Assembly: GCA_016800925.1 (NCBI GenBank)
Contig: JABCPU010000030.1
Coordinates: 186,001 to 250,000 of the forward strand
Reading direction: 5' to 3'
DNA length: 64,000 nt
Source: Suillus spraguei
Taxonomy: Eukaryota; Basidiomycota; Agaricomycetes; Boletales; Suillaceae
The notes under the pieces were generated by a model. That model was not told the DNA's origin, searched no databases, and saw only the letters and a list, made by a program, of their open reading frames with translations. A program made the translations under genes and the position numbers. This document shows positions 1 through 10,530 of the stretch, piece by piece (within the stretch, counting starts at the first letter, position 1; every line of letters starts with the position of its first letter).

Positions 1-1170
1 CTCGGATGGATCTTCGATCGAAGGAGGAGTGGGGGCAGCAGCAGTGATCATGCGAGGCGAAGAAGTGATTAAGAGTCGGAGATTCTACCTGGGCAAGGAC
101 ACGGAGCACATGGTGTATGAAGGAGAGCTTGTGGGAATGATTCTGGCAGTTCAGCTTCTAAAAGAAGAGGGAGGAGAAAGGGGGGGTACCATGTCACTGG
201 GGGTAGACAATCAGGCAGCCATCCGCGCAACATCAGCCTTCCGTTCACAACCGGGACACTACCTGATGGACATGTTCCACGACGACCTACGCAGGGTCAT
301 CCCAGCCAATGATGGAAGGAAACTCATCATCAGGTGGACGCCAGGGCATAAGGGCATCCCGGGCAATGAAGCAGTGGACGAGCAGGCGAAAGAGGCAGCA
401 AGAGGGAAATCATCGGGAACGAACGAACTCCTGAAATCCTTGCTAACAAAACACGGCAAAACCAAGGAACTGCCACGTAGTAAGTCAGTGATCAAACAGA
501 CATACCACCGCAGAATAAAGGACGAGGCGACGGAAATAGCAAACAACTCACCAAGGTTCACCGCCCTGCGCACCATAGACCAGTCAGCTCCTTCCAACAA
601 ATTCGCCACAAAAACCGCATCGTTACCAAGGAAGCACAGCTCACTTCTCTTTCAGCTCAGAACGGGTCATATAGCACTCAACAAACACCTACACTGGATA
701 TCGAAGAGCCAATCAGCCAAGTGCGAAAACTGCAACGCGCACGAGGAAACAGTACATCATTTCCTACTAGTATGCCCCACCTTCACCAGACAGAGAGACG
801 CCATGCGTCTCGAAGTAGGCCCACACAAATACAATATCAAGCACTTGCTCAATGATACTCAAGGAATGAGAGCGACCCTGAAATACATCGCACGTACAAG
901 ACGCTTTGAGCAGACTTTTGGAGATGTTACCCCCCCCCCCCCCCCAAGGAAAAAGAGGAAAGGAGAGAATAATAGAATGAAACCAAACCCAAACATAACC
1001 GCTTGCCTCCTCACAGGCATCACAGTTCCCGCCCACGCCGGAACCATTGTCAAGACGCTACCAAGACAAGATATATAGAGTAAATACCAAGGTACATACA
1101 TGTAGGAGATGTCCAACATAGGGCTTAGCCCCAACGGACAATAAACAAGGATTCAAAAAAAAAAAAAAAA
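1..1170 (+). mobile_element. LINE (non-LTR retrotransposon) 3' end with poly(A) tail
   Basis: This is the 3' terminus of a non-LTR retrotransposon whose 5' part lies left of the window. It contains an RNase H plus zinc-knuckle ORF end, a short 3' UTR and a run of 16 A at 1155-1170. Directly after the A tail, the sequence GAAGTCTGCAG begins a partial copy of the 944-bp LTR found complete at 4790-5733. The LINE therefore inserted into that repeat. The target-site duplication cannot be seen because the other junction is outside the window. Confidence 0.85.
2..1078 (+). CDS. LINE ORF2 C-terminus: RNase H domain and CCHC motif (partial)
   Basis: The frame is open from the window edge, so the 5' part of the protein is missing. 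RNase H-type features appear in order: a DGS start motif at 5-13, an acidic GEL segment, the VDNQAA strand, and the block TPGHKGIPGNEAVDEQA. These match the RNase H of Tad-like fungal LINEs, which removes the RNA strand during target-primed reverse transcription. About 80 residues later comes a C-x2-C-x7-H-x4-C knuckle (CENCNAHEETVHHFLLVC), typical of LINE ORF2 ends. A run of 15 C at about 931-945 encodes a proline stretch followed by a basic RKKRK patch. The ORF is intact to its stop, so this copy may be young. Confidence 0.8.
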   Translation, partial: SDGSSIEGGVGAAAVIMRGEEVIKSRRFYLGKDTEHMVYEGELVGMILAVQLLKEEGGERGGTMSLGVDNQAAIRATSAFRSQPGHYLMDMFHDDLRRVIPANDGRKLIIRWTPGHKGIPGNEAVDEQAKEAARGKSSGTNELLKSLLTKHGKTKELPRSKSVIKQTYHRRIKDEATEIANNSPRFTALRTIDQSAPSNKFATKTASLPRKHSSLLFQLRTGHIALNKHLHWISKSQSAKCENCNAHEETVHHFLLVCPTFTRQRDAMRLEVGPHKYNIKHLLNDTQGMRATLKYIARTRRFEQTFGDVTPPPPPRKKRKGENNRMKPNPNITACLLTGITVPAHAGTIVKTLPRQDI

Positions 1171-1787
1171 GAAGTCTGCAGTACTTTCAGCAGTAAAGTA
1201 GTGGTGCGTGAGAAGTTCAGTCAAAATAACAGTCAAAAGTCCAGCAGTATGCCAGCAGTAACAGAGAACGAGTGTGATCGATTAACAAGTGAAAAGGAAC
1301 TTTAAAGACTACGTCTACTACTGGGTGGATCCAGAGCTAGACAATAATCCTGACCTATAGTACGTGCAATGGTGTAAAATCAGGTACTGTATCGTGTGGG
1401 GTATGCAGTGCTTATATCCTAAATTGTATGTACTCGGAATACTCTAGGCGAGATCAGTAGCACTCGAGTGTAGTAACCGCCATATGTAAACATAGCGCGA
1501 GGTGCTGCGGCACAAGGCAACATGTAATAAGAGTTTCTGTGGAATCAGTGATAACAAACATAAAACAAATGACGCACCAAATGGAGCTATGCAGACGCAG
1601 CAAGGACATGGGAGGACATTGGTACGTGGAACGTGGTGCGGTAGTTGGTACAGTGTGCGGTAAGCGTGGGATGCTGCCGGTAATGCTAAAGGGGTAAGAT
1701 GGCCATGGACAAGTGGTAACTCCCATAGATGTGAGACAAGTGTCAAAAGATGGGGTTTTAAGCCCAGCGCCAAATATGTTCGTTACA
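1171..1787 (-). repeat. Partial copy of the 944-bp LTR family
   Basis: This stretch aligns along its whole length with 5115-5733 and ends in the same GTTCGTTACA / GTTCATTACA terminus. Its left part is cut off by the LINE poly(A). Differences from the second copy are mostly transitions, many of the CG to TG or CA kind. Read on the minus strand it starts TGTAACGAAC, as expected for an LTR edge. Confidence 0.75.
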
Positions 1788-2604
1788 CTGAACCCCGGTA
1801 GTCCACAATTTCGGGGTTCGGCACTTGGGATTCAGCACTCAGGACTCAGACAAATGTCAGGCAATCAAAAGATTTGATTCACACATTTTTGGTAGATATC
1901 TTTTTCGTCTTGAATCTGTTATGGCCATGCAAAACTGGAGGCTACTCAGATGTTCCAGCTTTGCATGGGGTCATACTGGAGTGTCATAACTAAATCATGG
2001 GGGCTTGGCCTCAGCTCGTGCGCTGTGCCCCTTATACAAGTATGTGCCCCTAATTTTGCATGAAGTCCGAGGGGGAGTTCCAGTGAAGTCCAGAGGGGAA
2101 CTCCGGAGGAACTCTAGGGCTAGACTGCTCAATAGAGCGCCAACGGACTACTGGAGGAGGGTGGGAACCACGCAGGAACTATTTCCGGAGGACAGGAAAT
2201 ACAGGTAAGACTACTGGGTCGAGTCCCAAGTAGAATGGAATGGAGGATGGACTGCCAGACGTAGTCCGGGGCAAGATAGGAGGGAAGCTCCAGGGGGAAA
2301 GATGATCCACAGGATGTCAAGGGTGGGTAGGACAGGACCAGAGGTCCGGAGATAAGAGGTCTGGAGGGGGAGGAGTGGGGAGTGGAGGACCAGAGAAGTG
2401 AAGCTCTGTGGATCCAAGGGGAAGTATTTAGGACATGGATGAGGATTGGAAGTCTCAGATATCAGAGGAGGGAAAGTCCAGATATAGTGGTAGGTGAGAC
2501 TGTGCTCAGGGTGGGCTAGGATGTGCATAGGGTTAGCAAGCTAGCTGGCGAATTCCTGAGCTTTGTTACTGTATTTTGGGGGAGGAAGGGAAACCATGGA
2601 ATAG
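1788..2604. other. Non-coding repeat remnants
   Basis: No convincing gene. A stretch near 2005-2050 (GGCTTGGCCTCAG, then GTGCGCTGTGCCCC) resembles 13487-13520, so this is probably another degraded LTR or repeat. The G+A-rich sequence at 2220-2500 is full of GGAGG/GTCCGGA-like words and has no conserved frame. Confidence 0.5.
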
Positions 2605-2994
2605 TTAGGGCACTGTTTGAGTCGAGAAGTTCCATCACAACGTGAGGGGTGTATCCATGGATACTTCTTCGACGATTCTCATGCTAACTCCGTTGGTATC
2701 ATATTCCACAAGAAATTCTCCATCTCCAAGCTCATAAGAAGAAATTTCGCGTACTTCTGGTGCATGCCAAATATCCTGCATCGTGTTGAATTTTTCATCG
2801 TCTTTGGTAGGTACTGTAGGTGTCATGGGTTCATTCTGATCAGGAATTTCTTCGATGGAAGGGGTAAACAACTTGGGTGGTACAAAGTATTTGGTTAACT
2901 TCGGAATATTATGAGCTCGTCCCCCAAGATCGTCATCTGGTTTCCACTTTCCTTGTCGTTGTTCCTCAGCTGATCGTTGTTCGACTGGTTGCAA
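2605..2994 (-). pseudogene. Relic gypsy pol N-terminal linker
   Basis: The frame matches the region before RT in the complete copy, including the shared words WHAPEVREISSYELGDGEF, VEEVSMDTPLT and SIEEIPD. It ends where the element is truncated, so no RT, RNase H or integrase follows. Confidence 0.75.
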
Positions 2995-3081
2995 TGGGGG
3001 TGGTTGAGATTCTGATTCTGACTCGTTCTTTCGTTTTTCTACACGAGGAATAGGTGATGGGGGGCGCTGTGGTATTTTTAC

Positions 3082-3600
3082 TCATGGAGAAGTGTCGTCG
3101 GTTACGAGTTTATCAGGGAAATTAATGGAAGGAGCGACGACGAGTTTCAGAAGTTTCAAATTTTGCCATTTCTTGATGTGGCAAGGGAAAGCAAGAGGTA
3201 GCCCATTCTTCTTCCGATCTTCATCCAAGTCTTGTTCAATTTCATCAGACTTCGTTGTTCGTGGGAGGGTGAGTGTTTCAGCAGCCCAATCTATACTTGG
3301 GTTCATGGTGCGTAACCACGGGATTCCCAGAGGAATTTGATCTCTTTGTCCAACTTTAGTGATATTGAACTTTCCATACATGGTTCGTTCATCAATCTTT
3401 ACCACAAGGAGGCAGTAATGCATGATCGGCCCTCCTTTGATAAGAGTTCCATCCGCTGTGGTAACTTGAAACGGCTTTTTAAGTTTTCATTGTGTGATTT
3501 GATGGAGTTTCACAAACTCTTCGGAGATGAACATTCCTGCCTCGCCAGAGTCAATAACAGCGGTAGTGTCAATGGATTTTAAGTGAGTATGTGAATGAAG
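3082..3600 (-). pseudogene. Relic gypsy aspartic protease
   Basis: The minus strand carries the protease C-terminal half (HYCLLVVKIDERTMYGKFNI, then QIPLGIPWLRTMNPSIDWA), homologous to 52466-52975. Upstream, the DSGEAG-type active-site segment is in another frame (minus strand of about 3530-3560), so there is at least one frameshift. Unlike the complete copy, the frame continues past GLP into the pol linker. Confidence 0.7.
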
Positions 3601-3689
3601 GGTGATAGGAATACAAATTTCTTTTCTTTCACCTACTGCATGTACAAGTCTTAGTAATACATTAGGAGAAACATATGTTGAGTTTTTGT

Positions 3690-4544
3690 TTCTCCAAGTT
3701 AAAAATCCTCTATAATTCGTCTCACTGTTTCATCTTCTTCGTCTTGAATTTCTTTGACTTCTGTTTGATGGAGCAGAGTCTTCTTCTTCCCATCAGGGCA
3801 GTTACCAATACGGTGTCCCATTTTCTTGCATCCGAAGCATTGACCCTTTTTCATGCATTCGGATCTTTCCGTATCTGAGATTCGGTCCACGACCATTGCA
3901 TTTGAATCGCGGTGAGGTGTGCAACGCGCGTTCCCGTAGTTCTTCTTCTGCAGAGCATGATGTGCTCATAATGCCAGAAGGCATTGGTGAGAGTTGTCGA
4001 TAGCAATGCATTGTGATACAACATTGCGGAATACATCTGGGACGTCACCTGATGCGAATAGTTTGGTTAGGATGCCTAAGTTAAGACCGTCTTGGAAGAA
4101 TTGGATCTTCATTGCATTGTCAGTAATACGGGCCTTGGCTGCAAGCACCTCAAAGTCAGTGATGTAGGTTTGGAGGTCGCCGCTTCCTTGTTTAAGAGCC
4201 CTGAGCTTCGTTAATGCTGTCCCAATGGAATCTACTGGTTGGAAAGCTTCGTTGAAACTTTCCATGAAATCTTTCATCGTCCCATAACCAACTTTCAGTC
4301 TGGCAGTATCGGTAGATTGAGCGTGAGCAAGAAATTGTTCCTTCCAAGATTTGGCATTCTTCTCCGTCATGAAGGATGTAATGAAAATGATCTTCTGCTT
4401 GTCAGTAGTATAGAACTTTTCATTGATGTTGAAGTAAGAGTTGCACAATAGAATGAATTCCAGGGAGTTGTCACGATCTCAATCAAAAGCAGTTGGGAAA
4501 CCTATTTTATATTCAAAATCTTTGGTGGTGGCTGTGGTAGTCAT
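3690..4544 (-). pseudogene. Relic gypsy gag
   Basis: This is homologous to the 278-aa gag at 51633-52469. It starts with ATG at 4544 and the shared word EYKIG, then meets an early in-frame TGA. Most of the capsid region reads through 4448-3966 (TDKQKIIFITSFMTEKNAKS). The knuckle C-x2-C-x4-H-x4-C (CFGCKKMGHRIGNC) lies at about 3790-3850 in another frame after a shift near 3970. Confidence 0.75.
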
Positions 4545-4666
4545 GATGACCAATCGTCTGGTGAGTTATACTTTCTTGGTGCCTACACGCGCGGTCTTGC
4601 TGTCCATTAGGGCTTTATCAGGGTTCGGGGTGGGGTCGAAGACAGGGTAGTCGATGATCAATGAGG

Positions 4667-4677
4667 ACTTTAATCTT
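4667..4677 (-). promoter_or_regulatory. PBS of the relic gypsy element
   Basis: Read on the minus strand, AAGATTAAAGT lies one base after the LTR end (GTAACA). It matches the PBS of the complete copy at 51436-51446, and its complement ACTTTAATCTT occurs in the LTRs. Retention in an old copy supports a functional site. Confidence 0.7.
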
Positions 4678-4678
4678 T

Positions 4679-4789
4679 TGTTACGAACTGGGGTGGTGTC
4701 ACCAGCAACAGTGATAAGACACAGACGGTCTGCTGGGAAGTTCAACTGCATTCAAAGAAGAATGGTACTGCTAAAAGAAAGTGTTCCGA
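4679..4789 (-). repeat. Gypsy 5' LTR, inner part (split by 4790-5733)
   Basis: It begins TGTTACGAACTGGGG on the plus strand, the reverse complement of the LTR 3' end, and runs to CCGA at 4786-4789. The LTR resumes at 5734 with CCGAGTAGGATCAAGGG. The two parts add up to about 471 bp, matching the 474-bp LTRs of the complete copy. Confidence 0.85.
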
Positions 4790-5733
4790 TGTAAAGATAC
4801 AACCTAGCTTGGGCTGTAGATAAACCACTGCCTAAACTAGTATGTGAGTCTTGCACTCCATCTAGTCTGCTTCACTTGTAAGAACAAGAGCGTTCAACCC
4901 TAAAGGGGGATGCCTATTAGTATGGTCAAGTTTGAGCCTAACTTATGTGCAAAACAAGTGTCGTGGTCAGGAATGATACCGCCGGAACTAGTGTCGTGTG
5001 TAGCGGTGCTTCCGTGGTCGAGATAAGGTCAGTAACAGTTGCGTCGAGCGAGCGATGTTGAGCAGTGGTCTCTGCAGTAGCGGTAATGTTGCAAGTGGTG
5101 CAAGGAAACAGTAAAGAAGTCTGCAGTACTTTCAGCGGTAAAGTAGCAGTGCGTGAGAAGTTTAGTCAAGGTAACAGTCAAAAGTCCAGTGGTATGCCAG
5201 CGGTAACGGGGAACGAGTGTGATGTATTAACGAGCGATAAGGAAACTTTAAAGACTAAGTCCACTACTGGGTTGATCCAGAGCTAGACAATAATCCTGAC
5301 CTATAGTACGTGCAATGGTGTAAAATCAGGTACCTGTATTGTGCGGGGTACGCGGTGCTTATATCCTAAATCATATGTACTCGGAATACTCTAGGCAAGA
5401 TCAGTAGCGCTGGGGTGTAGTAACTGCCATAAGTAAACATAGCGTGAGGCGCTGCGGCATGAGGCAACATGTAATAAGGCTTGCCGTGGAATCAGTGATA
5501 ACGAACAGAAAATAAACTATGCACCAAATGGAGCTATGCGGACGCGGCAAGGACATGGAAGGACATTGGTACGTGGAATGTGGTGCGGCAGTCAGTACGG
5601 TGTGTGGTAAGCATGGGATGCCACCGGTACTGCCAAGGGGGTAAGACGGCCATGGACAAGTGGTAACTCCTGCAGATGTGAGACGAGTGTCAAAATATGG
5701 GGTTTTAAGCCCAGCGCCAATATGTTCATTACA
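4790..5733. mobile_element. 944-bp solo LTR inserted in the gypsy LTR
   Basis: The insert runs from TGTAAAGATAC to GTTCATTACA, so it has TG...CA ends with TGTAA/TTACA terminal complementarity. It is flanked by CCGA on both sides (4786-4789 and 5734-5737). Removing it and one CCGA restores the gypsy LTR. No coding potential. The most likely explanation is a solo LTR of a different retrotransposon family, with a second partial copy at 1171-1787. Confidence 0.75.
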
Positions 5734-6097
5734 CCGAGTAGGATCAAGGGTTCTATCAAAGAGTCGCAACTCTAAGATAATCGGTTGAATAAAGACTAAG
5801 GCTAAGGAGTGCTTAGACTTAGAGACGATTCAGACGACTTAGGTTGGAGACCTAAGTGAAGGATATTCCAGGTAAAACCCAGTAAGATTAAAGTGAAGTA
5901 TACAAGCATAATACAATGTGCTTAAATAAGCCAATATGTGCGCACAGACCAGGAGAGACGTGAGAATGTAAGTGCGTATCCAAAGAAGGAAGGCAACTAT
6001 AGTACAGATGTGTTGAGCATATGAGTCAGAGTCATGTTACATAATATACAAGATAAAGATGAGACAAAAATGAATAGGGGCACATATGATTGTAACA
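5734..6097 (-). repeat. Gypsy 5' LTR, outer part (split by 4790-5733)
   Basis: This is the rest of the minus-strand LTR, ending in GATTGTAACA at 6097. It includes the TATA-like region (TTAAATA on plus, near 5930) and AAGATTAAAGT, the complement of the predicted transcript start. The copia reading frame runs a few codons into it, which marks the insertion point. Confidence 0.85.
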
Positions 6098-7946
6098 CAG
6101 GTACACCTTCTTCATCTGAACTGTCTGAGTGAGAATGAGAGACCGATGCAAAGTTTTCATCAAAGAGAATGTCCCTAGCGAGGAAGAATGCCCCAGTGTC
6201 TGAGTCATGGAGGCGGTAGCCTTTTGTGCCCTCTGGATATCCCATGAAGTAGGCAGTACAAGAATGAGGTCTGAGCTTAGTTTGTAGTTTGGTCGGGATG
6301 CATGCAAAGCAACGTGCGCCCCAAACGCGGAGATGAGACAGGTCCAGTTTATGATTATTCACGACCTCATAAGGTGTGACACCTGGTGGGAGAGTGGAAG
6401 ACTCTGTCCTGTTCCATAGGTAACAAACTGTAAGCACGGCTTCCCCCCAGAGAGTAGGAGGGAGATTAGCAGTCTCAAGCATGGCAAAACGCCATCCTTC
6501 TATTGTGCGGATTGCCCACTCTGCCTTGCCATTCTGCTGATGCGCATAGGGTGCAGATAGCTGACGTTCTATACCAGCAGACACAAGGCTCTGTGGGAAA
6601 GATGCACTAATGAATTCTCCACCATTGTCAGAATGAAAGGTCTTCACTTGTCGTCCTGAATGATTCTCCCAACGTTTGCATACAATCTCCCAGGCTTCCA
6701 GTGCTTGGTCTTTAGTGGCAAGGAGCTGAAGATTGAGGAAATTACTGTGATCGTCGAGAAAGATGATAAAGTGGTGTTTGTTGTGTGGAGTGCTGATGGG
6801 AAAAGGACCACACAAGTCTGAGTGGATGAGATCAAGAGGGTGTGTCGCCCAAGGTGAATCAGAAGGTGGGTAAGGCTTACGCGGGTGCTTTGCCATAAGG
6901 CATGGTTCGCACACACGAAGAGAATGAGTGGTGTCTACCTTTATGCCAGTGGCAAAGATTGGTAAGCGCTTGACAGCATCACCTCCTACATGACCTAAGC
7001 GAGCATGCCAGAGGTCCCAAGTCAGCAGAACCTTCACAAAGGCTGAGATCTCCAGGTGCGGTGACAGTTCAGAAGGAGGGATGAATCTCAAGTCCATGAA
7101 GACAAGGTTGCCAGAGAGAGGTATGTCTCCAAGGGTGTCGTTCCGGAAGATGAGTTGGCAACGAAGAGGAGACAGTTTAAAATTACATTCCCACCCCTTG
7201 TTCAGCATGTGTCCTACTGACATAAGATTAATCAAGGCACCGGGAGCATGTAAGCAATCTCCCAGCCGAAGACGCTGTATGCGACTGCCTACCCTGAGAT
7301 CCACCACACAATCTCCCTGTCCTGAAGTAAGGAGTGTGCCATGATTGGCCATCTTCATGCTAACCTTTGCATTGGTATTGTACATCCAGAAGAATTCTCT
7401 GCTGGTAATGAGGGTGGACATTGTCCCAGAGTCAAAGATTGTAGACAGTGTTTGGCTCATGATACAGGCCAAGTTTTCTGTCGATGGCGTACAGTCTGGT
7501 TCTAAGTTTTTGATTATGGCACATGACCAGTCCTGCTGGTGACTGGGTGCTGTGACGATGAGTGCTGATGCTTCTGGTGTTGTCATTGGAGGTATGGTAG
7601 AGGCGGTTGACTGGGAAGTGGACTTGGTCTCGGTTGCGCTAGCTGAGACATCTTTCCTTCTACCTCCACCATGTTGCTGACCCCAGGGCGCTTTCCCTTC
7701 CATTCCTCCTCCAGGCTGCATACAGTGTTCACAGTCATGTGTCATGAAGCGCAGTAGACCAGTGCAGACAGGATTATCACAGGGCACTCTTAGGATTATG
7801 CTTGTGCATATGTATTCCGTTGGAAGGGTTAACTCTGCATTCTGTTGAGGACGTAGTAACCATGTTACTATACTCCGATCCCAGACGTGCCAATTTCTGT
7901 TGTTCATGTTGGTGATTGGCTTCTTCTGTGAATGCGATGGCGACAT
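6098..7946 (-). pseudogene. Ty1/copia pol fragment: protease remnant, GAG-pre-integrase, integrase
   Basis: The frame is open from 7946 to the gypsy insertion. A knuckle-like CDNPVC...THDCEHC region is followed by a protease-like segment (FDSGTMSTLIT). Then comes the GAG-pre-integrase zinc finger (DLWHARLGHVGGDAV...CEPCLMAKH) and the rve core with its acidic triad in HSDLCGPF, FHSDNGGEF and the E of QQNGKAEW. The protein would cut and join cDNA ends. RT and RNase H, which follow integrase in copia elements, are absent: the gypsy relic replaces everything after SSDEEGVP. Upstream, the gag frame is separated from this one by a shift near 7780. Confidence 0.85.
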
Positions 7947-8574
7947 CCTTAAACGTCACTAGTGGGGCACAGCCAGCTGTAGCAGAAGTGGGGGTCGAGG
8001 ACGTCTTATAAAGGCTAAGTGTAAGACTTCGAAAAACTACCCACTGCAGAGTCTCCAGTAAGCCATGCAAGAGCATCCAGACAGCCTCTGAGTCAGAAAT
8101 GGCGACTCCCATTTCTACAAACCTCCGGCGAGCATTCTCGAAGATGCCTATGTACCATGGAGCATCCTCTGCATCTTTGAGCTGTTCAGAAAAGAGTTGA
8201 TCACGAAGCTCAAATTGAGATGTGACATCAAGGCATCCAAAATGTTTTAATAAAGTGTTCCATTGTTGGCGAGCTGTAAGTTTCTCTCCAAGCATGTTTT
8301 GAACAATAGGCAAGAGACACCTGGCTATGATAGAATTAGCCAAAGCATCTTGCTTTGCCCACTCTTTAATAGAAGTGAGTTCGGCACTGGTTGCCTGTCC
8401 TGGATTTGCAATCTTGGTCATATCACTGGCGAATTCTATCACATTGTTGGGGTCTGTGCCATCGCTGCAGTGGTTCCATATGCCCTCGCTGGCGAGAGCT
8501 AATTCTACAGTTCTGTGCCATGCTGGGTAGACGTCGGAGCCAGTCAGTTCAATAATATGGTTGTATTTTCCCAT
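7777..8574 (-). CDS. Ty1/copia Gag-like N-terminus (frameshifted from pol)
   Basis: The ORF starts MGKYNHIIELTGSDVYPAWH, the usual copia Gag opening with a conserved tryptophan. It continues through the helical UBN2-type region (GEKLTARQQWNTLLKHFGC, then QLFSEQLKDAEDAPWYIGIF) that forms the capsid. It ends at 7777 just where the homologous frame (CDNPVC knuckle) continues in the pol frame, so a single-base shift near 7780 probably separates a formerly continuous Gag-Pol. A true gag stop with programmed frameshifting is possible but less likely. Confidence 0.7.
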   Translation of the reverse strand: MGKYNHIIELTGSDVYPAWHRTVELALASEGIWNHCSDGTDPNNVIEFASDMTKIANPGQATSAELTSIKEWAKQDALANSIIARCLLPIVQNMLGEKLTARQQWNTLLKHFGCLDVTSQFELRDQLFSEQLKDAEDAPWYIGIFENARRRFVEMGVAISDSEAVWMLLHGLLETLQWVVFRSLTLSLYKTSSTPTSATAGCAPLVTFKDVAIAFTEEANHQHEQQKLARLGSEYSNMVTTSSTECRVNPSNGIHMHKHNPKSAL

Positions 8575-8579
8575 AATGA

Positions 8580-9224
8580 AGTAACAATGAACACAAATTG
8601 ATCTGTTAGATGAATTGGCAATTTAGTGAGTGTTTCACATGCATATGGGTCAAGCTCGGTTAGAGCTCAGGGCTCATAACCTATATGCGCTAGCAGAACT
8701 AGTGGGAGAGCACACTCAGTATGTTGTGGAAACAATACTAACATTATAAGTACCTAGTGGGAGAGCACGCTATGATACATCAGTACAAGAAAGAAAGACG
8801 TAGGTAATGATCTACTCACCTCAGTATGTCGTGGAAACAATACTGAGGTGTTTGTCAGACGAAGGGTGCAGACTTTATACTACCCAATAACAATTATGTA
8901 ACGAGTTCAGGGAGAAGACAAGTGGAGGCGTTTGTATGGTCAAGAAGAGAGAGAAGTGCCAAGAGATAATGTGCATGCGGTGTTGAAGGTGATAAGAACA
9001 GGAAAAGGAAAAACACAGTCTCAAGTGTAAAAGCCAATAAGGATCAGCTAGATATAGGGTGGAAAGTTGATATCTAATGTAAAGGGGTATTTCTACTGAT
9101 TAGAAGCCTACATGGTAATGAAGCCTGTTATAAGTGATCAGAGAGTTGGAATACCTCTCAGATATGTCCCTTATGATAACTCTAAAGTCTCAGAAAGATC
9201 CATGAAGGATTGACTGAATGATAG
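8580..9224 (-). other. Copia 5' leader and LTR remnant
   Basis: No ORF. This is upstream of the copia gag on the minus strand, so it should contain the leader and 5' LTR. GGTTATGAGCCCTGAGC (minus, about 8675-8692) is a possible tRNA primer-binding site. Two direct-repeat words, CTAGTGGGAGAGCAC and CAGTATGTYGTGGAAACAATACT, each occur twice between 8698 and 8850. LTR ends could not be fixed. Confidence 0.4.
8817..8850. repeat. Perfect 11-bp inverted repeat (hairpin)
   Basis: CACCTCAGTAT and ATACTGAGGTG flank the 12-nt loop GTCGTGGAAACA. The left arm and loop are largely shared with the degenerate repeat near 8720-8745. It may lie in the copia LTR or leader. Confidence 0.7.
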
Positions 9225-10530
9225 GCAAAATGACATATGTGTGAAAACTGACAATTGTCATTTTTTCACACAAAGTCACAATTATATATGATATAAGTTA
9301 AAAATCACATCAAACATATATAAAATAGATTGTAAACTACCTGAAAAAACCTGTACTACATACTGCCCTGATGGTAAAGGGTAGATGGGGGGAATGTAGT
9401 GTAAAATGAGTTGATCAAGCATAAAAGTCCAACAACTACTCCACTAACCATTTTCGATGTTTTGGGCATTTGAAGTTTCCCACACTCAATTTCTTATCTA
9501 TTCTACTCCCTCACCACTCAATACTTCTTAGATTGTTCTATAAATTTATGTATGTGATACTGAATATGTTTAAAATGTACTCCAATTTTCTGATCATTAA
9601 AATCTGATGTTTTAAAGGTATAGGCCCCTTATCAGTAGAAATAGTAAGTATACACACCAGCTGAAAACTATGGCCTATTTTAAGCTGATCTTATCCCTCA
9701 AAAGCAACTATATATGATATTCTAATGATATATGAATATGTAGGATTGTTTATATGAGGATAGAGTAGTAGGAAACATCAAAAATGTAAAAAAAAGCGAT
9801 TTTCTATGTTTTTGTTCCTGTAGAAGGATCCTATGTGTGTCCTGGGCTGGCTATATTATACATCTACTACAAATATATATAGAAATAGACCCCCTACCTT
9901 AATTGAGATCCGGTCCTACAGGAAAAATTTCACAGGGGGCAAACCACCAGGAGAGGGGGGATACATTACACAACAAGATCTTATCCTTATCCTATTGTCC
10001 TGAGCTCCTGATACATTGTTCCTACTGTTTAATATATGCTGGAGATCATTCTTTCAAGTCCATCTGTCCAGAATTAATCAAATGGGAACATATTTTGTAT
10101 CTTCTATATATATGCTATACCTATTGATGTAGGACGCTTCAGGGAGTCAAATGAAGATAGGAATCTCTTCATACATGTTCATAAACATGTCATCAGTACC
10201 CTGGAACACTTCCCTACAAAAGGGGCAAAAATGCGAAAGTGTTCTGTAGCCTATCCTATGTTAAAAGAGCCCTGGAGAAGCAGCAGGCACACAAATAGAT
10301 AAAAAAAGTTGTCTGTTATATTATATTATACACATATATATTAAACTACTGCTTATATATAAACAGGGGGCTATTATGGTGTGGTGGTGAAGCTGCAGTG
10401 AGGTGGGGAGGGGAATAATTGATATTGTGGAGATTTCCAAAAATGGTTGGGTGTTGTGGGGTAATTCCCACAGTAGGTGGCTAAAAATGCGAAAAATGCG
10501 GAGTGTGGGAATAATGTGGCAAGGCCTGAT
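9225..10530 (+). repeat. AT-rich dispersed repeat, copy 1
   Basis: A long non-coding repeat shared with 14870-16200. Shared words include GGTATAGGCCCCTTATCAGTA, GGAGAGGGGGGAT, GACGCTTCAGGG, GCGAAAGTGTTCTGT and TTCCCACAGTAGGTGGC. The segment 9225-9590 matches the second copy in inverted orientation, the rest in direct orientation. No protein frame is conserved, so the element is probably non-autonomous or non-coding. Confidence 0.75.

Larger units (their letters stand above)
2605..6097 (-). mobile_element. Ty3/gypsy chromovirus relic (5' part), minus strand
   Basis: On the minus strand the order is LTR (6097 to 4679, split by a 944-bp insertion), PBS, gag, protease, and the start of pol. The element then breaks off near 2605, just after the pol segment matching 53560-53590 of the complete copy. 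It belongs to the same family as 50961-58620: same TGTTAC/GTAACA termini, same self-complementary PBS and recognisable gag and protease. It interrupts the integrase end of the copia element at 6098. In-frame stops and shifts show it is dead. Confidence 0.85.

Noticed and set aside
931..945. 15-base C run as a possible assembly artefact in the LINE ORF
   Set aside because: The frame stays open through it to a normal LINE end, so it may be real; length should still be read with care.
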